NCBI GenBank assembly: GCA_964458185.1
Contig: CAYWFG010000038.1
Span: forward strand, 1 to 10,909
Length of the DNA: 10,909 nt
From: AB-137-C09 sp964458185
GTDB lineage: Bacteria > Pseudomonadota > Zetaproteobacteria > Mariprofundales > Mariprofundaceae
Reading direction: 5' to 3'
In this document: positions 7,972 to 10,909 of the stretch, piece by piece
Numbering within the stretch: the first letter of the stretch is position 1
Layout of the letters: each line of letters starts with the position of its first letter
Made by a program: the position numbers and the translations under genes
Notes under the pieces: generated by a model
Database searches by the model: none
The model's input: only the letters and a program-made list of their open reading frames with translations
Told to the model about the DNA's origin: nothing

Positions 7972-8834
7972 TGGGTATTAAATCAACAGTTTTTATTGCG
8001 GTATTGGTATTTTTAACCAGTACCACGGCTTTTGTTGTCGATCAGCGTGAACAAGCATTGATTTTGCAATTTGGTAATCCTAAAGATGTAGTGACGGAAG
8101 CGGGGCTGCATTTTAAATTTCCATGGCGCACGGTAACGATGTTTGACAAGCGTTTGCTAGAAAGCGATGCCATGCCCAACGAAGTGATCACCGAAGATAA
8201 AAAAACTATTTTGGTGGATAATTACACCCGTTGGAAAATCATTGATCCCTTGATGGTGTATCAAGTTGCCCGTACCCAAGATGGTGTGGCTGCTCGCATG
8301 CAAGATATTGTGCGCGGTAAAGTCCGTGAGGTTTTAGGTCAGCATACCTTGCACGAAATTGTCTCTGGCGGAACGGAAGAAAACTTGCGCAAAGAGCTGA
8401 TGCTATCTATTCGTGATCGGGCAGATGAAGCGGTGAAAGACTTGGGCATTAGGGTCGTCGATGTACGCATCAAACGTGCTGAATTACCGCAAGAAAACTC
8501 CAATGCTGTCTTTTCACGGATGAAAGCAGAGCGTCAACGGATTGCCCGTGAATACCGCTCTGAAGGTGAAGAAGCAGCGCGTGAAATTCGTGCGCAAGCA
8601 GAAAAAGAAACCAAAGTGTTGATCGCTGATGCTTACCGTAATGCTGAAGTTATTCGTGGTCGTGCCGATGCTAAAGTCGCCCGTATTTTTGCTAAAGTGC
8701 ATGAAAAAGACCCCGAGTTTTATGCCTTTATGCGTTCTTTGAAGGCATACCGTGCATCAATAGGCGAAGGAACACGGTTGGTTATTTCACCAAATTCAGA
8801 GTTTTTCCGTTACTTTGAGCAAGCAGGTCGCTAA
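7971..8834 (+). CDS. hflC: HflC, SPFH-domain partner of HflK
   Basis: HflC is the second subunit of the HflKC complex around FtsH. It has 287 residues, with an N-terminal membrane anchor at about 5-23, then VVDQREQALILQFG opening the SPFH domain. The conserved block around VRGKVREVLGQ is at 114-124. A charged helix rich in Glu, Arg and Ala spans about 175-245. The protein ends with FRYFEQAGR, typical of the family. A GAGGTG site within the hflK end precedes ATG 7971. It is somewhat shorter than the 334 residues of E. coli HflC, mainly for lack of an extra segment in the helical part. The response regulator gene begins three bases after its stop. Confidence 0.96.
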   Translation: MGIKSTVFIAVLVFLTSTTAFVVDQREQALILQFGNPKDVVTEAGLHFKFPWRTVTMFDKRLLESDAMPNEVITEDKKTILVDNYTRWKIIDPLMVYQVARTQDGVAARMQDIVRGKVREVLGQHTLHEIVSGGTEENLRKELMLSIRDRADEAVKDLGIRVVDVRIKRAELPQENSNAVFSRMKAERQRIAREYRSEGEEAAREIRAQAEKETKVLIADAYRNAEVIRGRADAKVARIFAKVHEKDPEFYAFMRSLKAYRASIGEGTRLVISPNSEFFRYFEQAGR

Positions 8835-8837
8835 ATC

Positions 8838-9521
8838 ATGAAAATTTTAGTCGTTGAAGACGAAGAGCGCGTTGCCCACTTTATTCAAAAAGGGCTGCGC
8901 GAAGAAGGTCATGCCGTTGACACTGCGGCTGATGGTGAAGACGGTGGCTTTCTTGCTGAAGTCAACGATTATGATTTGGTGATTCTAGATATTATGCTGC
9001 CGAAAAAAAATGGCATCATGGTTTGCCGTGAAATGCGTGATCGTGGCATTAACACCCCCGTGCTGATGTTAACAGCACGGGACAGTGTAGAAGATCGCGT
9101 GCGAGGACTGGATGCAGGTGCCGACGATTATTTGGTCAAGCCCTTTGCCTTTGAAGAATTATTGGCACGGGTGCGTGCTTTGCTGCGTCGCCAATCAGAC
9201 TCTAAAACGCCCATACTGTCGATTGCTGATTTAGAACTCAATCCCATCAGCCGCAGCGTCAGCCGTGATGGTGTTCCTATTCGTTTAACGACCAAAGAAT
9301 ATGCCTTGTTAGAATACATGTTGCGCAACCCTGATAAAGTATTATCACGAACATTGATTGGTGAACATGTTTGGGATATGAACTTTGACCCTGAAAGCAA
9401 TGTGATTGATGTGTATGTCAGTCACCTTCGCACCAAGGTAGATAAAAAACATGCTGTCTCGCTGATTCACACCATGCGTGGTCAAGGTTATATGCTTAGT
9501 GTGAATGCACCTCCCGTTTAA
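8838..9521 (+). CDS. OmpR-family response regulator (CusR/CopR-like), no adjacent kinase
   Basis: This is a 227-residue two-component response regulator. The receiver domain (1-118) has the acidic pair Glu7-Asp8, phosphoacceptor Asp51 in ILDIMLP, Thr79 in MLTARD and Lys101 in LVKPFAF. A winged-helix DNA-binding domain spans about 126-222, with TTKEYALLEYML, the segment VWDMNFDPESNVIDVYVSHLR and the closing MRGQGYML. VWDMNFD and the LVKPFAF context resemble the CusR/CopR/IrlR metal-responsive branch, but the signal cannot be read from sequence. It starts three bases after hflC, with only a weak CAGG site, so translation probably depends on coupling. No histidine kinase lies in the window: the next gene is on the opposite strand and an intrinsic terminator follows directly. 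Confidence 0.95.
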   Translation: MKILVVEDEERVAHFIQKGLREEGHAVDTAADGEDGGFLAEVNDYDLVILDIMLPKKNGIMVCREMRDRGINTPVLMLTARDSVEDRVRGLDAGADDYLVKPFAFEELLARVRALLRRQSDSKTPILSIADLELNPISRSVSRDGVPIRLTTKEYALLEYMLRNPDKVLSRTLIGEHVWDMNFDPESNVIDVYVSHLRTKVDKKHAVSLIHTMRGQGYMLSVNAPPV

Positions 9522-10597
9522 GACGGGAAGCCCGTTTTTCCATTGATGTCCATGCTTTGAAACCGTGCTATGTTGATGCCGCTTTTTTCATAAATAAGAT
9601 GCAAATCATTGTCCAAGCGAGAAGCAAACTCAAATACATCGCTGGGGGTAATCGGTCGCATGGGGGAGCGTGGCATAACATTGCCGACAAAGCCGACCGC
9701 TCGGCGTAGCTCTACAATTTTTTTAAGGCTCTCCAATGTTTTTTGGTAAACATGGTGGGGTTGTAAACCATGAACAGGCGGAGGAACCCGTGCTTTCACA
9801 CGGATACCACGCGCTTTTTTGTACAGCTTTATGGTTTTTAGTATGTGGGTGGCAAGCGAAAATACATCGTTGGGCGTTTTTTCCAACGATATTGGGTTGT
9901 ATTGTTGCAGAGGGCGATCGAAGGGGAATATTGGCATGGCAGCAGCAGCCCATTGCAAGTTTTGAATCACATCATTGGGGGTCTTTTTCGTTGACGGGCG
10001 AACGACTGCCTGCAAGCGTTCAACACCAAGGCGAAACTTGATACGCTCAAGTTCTGCAATCGTTGTTTGCAAAGCGTCATAAACTTCGGTGGGGGTAATC
10101 ACGCGCTTTTCTACCATGGGAACATCCACAGCATCTATCCACAATGATTCTTCAGCACGGTGAATTTTTTGCAACAGTTGATAGGCAGAAGCCAGTGCAT
10201 GATTGGGGTGCTTGCCCTTGGGTTTGGCAGGTTTTTTGGGCATGCTCGGCATGTTTTGGGTGAGCCGTAAAAAACGCACCAAATCAAGAATATGTTGCGA
10301 TTGGGCAAATACATCGTTAGGCGAAAAGCCCCGCACCCCCAACAAGGGGTCAAAAGCCTTCGAGATTTGCCACAGTTGACGGTAATTCTCAATACGCGAA
10401 AAAACAGTTGTCGGTGATACGGATGTAGTGGAGCGGGTGATACTCTTCGTTGCAGGTTGCACCAGAAGCAACATATTCACTTCAGCAATCAACCGTTGCA
10501 CAAGATCAAAAACCTCATTGGGCGTAACATCTCTTGATAAATAACTGATGCTATCAATGATCAAACAAATGTTGCCGAGGGTTCGCGTCCCAAGCAT
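9518..10597 (-). CDS. Unrecognised protein of about nine 38-residue [TS]PN[DE]V[FY] repeats
   Basis: I do not recognise this family. From ATG 10597 the product is 359 residues; the frame is open back to another ATG at 10645. The protein is built from units opening with a Thr/Ser-Pro-x-Asp/Glu-Val-Phe/Tyr motif at residues 25, 61, 92, 130 (degenerate, HPNHA), 168, 206, 241, 279 and 317. Each motif is followed by 15-25 residues with helix-like Leu/Ile spacing and then a basic, Pro-containing linker. Most units are 38 residues apart. This periodicity is strong evidence that the frame is a real protein and suggests an alpha-helical solenoid or bundle. No signal peptide, membrane segment or catalytic motif is visible. 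The start is uncertain: the upstream part overlaps tsaD and has no well-spaced ribosome binding site, and a TTG at 10564 is another option. It could be a 5'-truncated remnant. Its stop overlaps the response regulator stop. Confidence 0.7.
   Translation of the reverse strand: MLGTRTLGNICLIIDSISYLSRDVTPNEVFDLVQRLIAEVNMLLLVQPATKSITRSTTSVSPTTVFSRIENYRQLWQISKAFDPLLGVRGFSPNDVFAQSQHILDLVRFLRLTQNMPSMPKKPAKPKGKHPNHALASAYQLLQKIHRAEESLWIDAVDVPMVEKRVITPTEVYDALQTTIAELERIKFRLGVERLQAVVRPSTKKTPNDVIQNLQWAAAAMPIFPFDRPLQQYNPISLEKTPNDVFSLATHILKTIKLYKKARGIRVKARVPPPVHGLQPHHVYQKTLESLKKIVELRRAVGFVGNVMPRSPMRPITPSDVFEFASRLDNDLHLIYEKSGINIARFQSMDINGKTGFPS
9520..9540 (+). terminator. Intrinsic terminator after the response regulator
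   Basis: ACGGG (9523-9527) pairs with CCCGT (9531-9535) around the loop AAG. The stem extends by GAA against TTT, and the run TTTTT begins at 9535. It lies immediately after the TAA stop. An overlapping alternative hairpin, TCCCGT (9512-9517) with ACGGGA (9523-9528), would compete for the same ACGGG. The element also encodes the last residues of the opposing gene. Confidence 0.75.
9581..10525 (-). repeat. Ninefold degenerate tandem repeat, period about 114 bases
   Basis: Coding repeats begin (minus strand) near 10525, 10417, 10324, 10210, 10096, 9982, 9877, 9763 and 9649. Intervals are 108, 93, 114, 114, 114, 105, 114 and 114 bases. At DNA level the motif shows on the plus strand as variants of AAATACATCGTTGGGCG, for example around 9859, 10308 and 9634. 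Units are diverged, so the array is old and not a recent tandem duplication. Confidence 0.7.
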
Positions 10598-10909
10598 CCA
10601 GTGCAGGCGCAGACTCCCCCAAAGAAAAACGACAATGTGCAGCATAAGCGATCATTGCTGCATTATCGGTGCAATAATGGGCAGGTGGAATATGCGCTTG
10701 AATACCTGAAAGCTGTGCTTCTTTTGCCAATTGTTCACGCAATTGTGCATTGGCTGCAACGCCACCTGCTAACATGACATGGGCAACGCCTTGCTCGCTA
10801 CAAGCGCGCATGGTTTTTTTGATTAACACGTCACAAATAGCCGATTGAATTTCGGCTGCCAAATCACAACATTGCTGGCGGTCATCAAGGTTTATTTTTT
10901 TACTGGCAT
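10554..10909 (-). CDS. tsaD: tRNA N6-adenosine threonylcarbamoyltransferase TsaD (C-terminal part, cut by window)
   Basis: TsaD (older names Gcp, YgjD) transfers threonylcarbamoyl to A37 of ANN-decoding tRNAs with TsaB and TsaE. Only the last 117 residues are in the window; the frame stays open to the right edge. The visible part has DLAAEIQSAICDVLIKKT, then the family motif LAGGVAANAQLRE. The metal-binding motif CTDNAAMIAYA follows, whose Asp corresponds to Asp300 of E. coli. The HxxxH motif lies outside the window. The protein ends at ANPRQHLFDH followed by tandem stops TGA TAG. The reading frame overlaps the start of the downstream repeat-protein gene, so the two may be translationally coupled. 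Confidence 0.94.
   Translation of the reverse strand, partial: ASKKINLDDRQQCCDLAAEIQSAICDVLIKKTMRACSEQGVAHVMLAGGVAANAQLREQLAKEAQLSGIQAHIPPAHYCTDNAAMIAYAAHCRFSLGESAPALDAWDANPRQHLFDH

Noticed and set aside
9736..10041. 101-residue plus-strand frame within the repeat-protein gene
   Set aside because: The minus strand carries a periodic protein repeat through the same bases, which is far better evidence of coding than an open frame of this size.
9632..10525. Possible CRISPR-like array, because similar short blocks recur about every 114 bases
   Set aside because: The repeats are degenerate, spacing is a multiple of three, and they encode a conserved protein motif, so they are coding repeats.

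Overview
The window looks like part of a gammaproteobacterial chromosome with a moderately AT-rich base composition. Two things support this. The partial RNA polymerase beta' subunit carries the long insertion between its trigger-loop halves that is typical of Gammaproteobacteria. The order tRNA-Leu, tig, clpP, clpX also matches what is known from Pseudomonas-type genomes. I cannot place it more closely from sequence alone.

Layout, left to right. Bases 1-2859 are the C-terminal two thirds of rpoC, cut by the left edge. A small alanine-rich lipoprotein gene follows 22 bases later (2882-3235). It sits where rpsL is found in many gammaproteobacteria. Next come a perfect 13-bp hairpin (3261-3299), a tRNA-Leu with anticodon UAG and encoded CCA (3306-3389), and a long imperfect hairpin with a T-rich tail (3446-3504). 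That hairpin probably separates the rpoC/tRNA transcript from the next operon.

Bases 3552-9521 hold six tightly spaced plus-strand genes: tig (trigger factor), clpP, clpX, hflK, hflC and an OmpR/CusR-type response regulator. Together they cover folding of nascent chains, cytoplasmic ATP-dependent proteolysis, and control of membrane proteolysis by the HflKC complex that surrounds FtsH. No lon gene follows clpX, hflKC are away from their usual hfq-hflX neighbourhood, and no sensor kinase lies next to the regulator. An intrinsic terminator follows the regulator's stop codon.

The right end is on the minus strand. The C-terminal part of tsaD (tRNA t6A synthesis) enters from the window edge and ends at 10554. 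It overlaps an unrecognised gene (9518-10597) whose protein consists of about nine units of roughly 38 residues, each opening with a [T/S]-P-N-[D/E]-V-[F/Y]-like motif. This repeat protein is the least explained object here. It has no signal peptide, no convincing start site, and it abuts tsaD so closely that a 5' truncation is possible. Its stop codon overlaps the response regulator's stop in a shared TTAA. No stretch over 300 bases lacks a gene.
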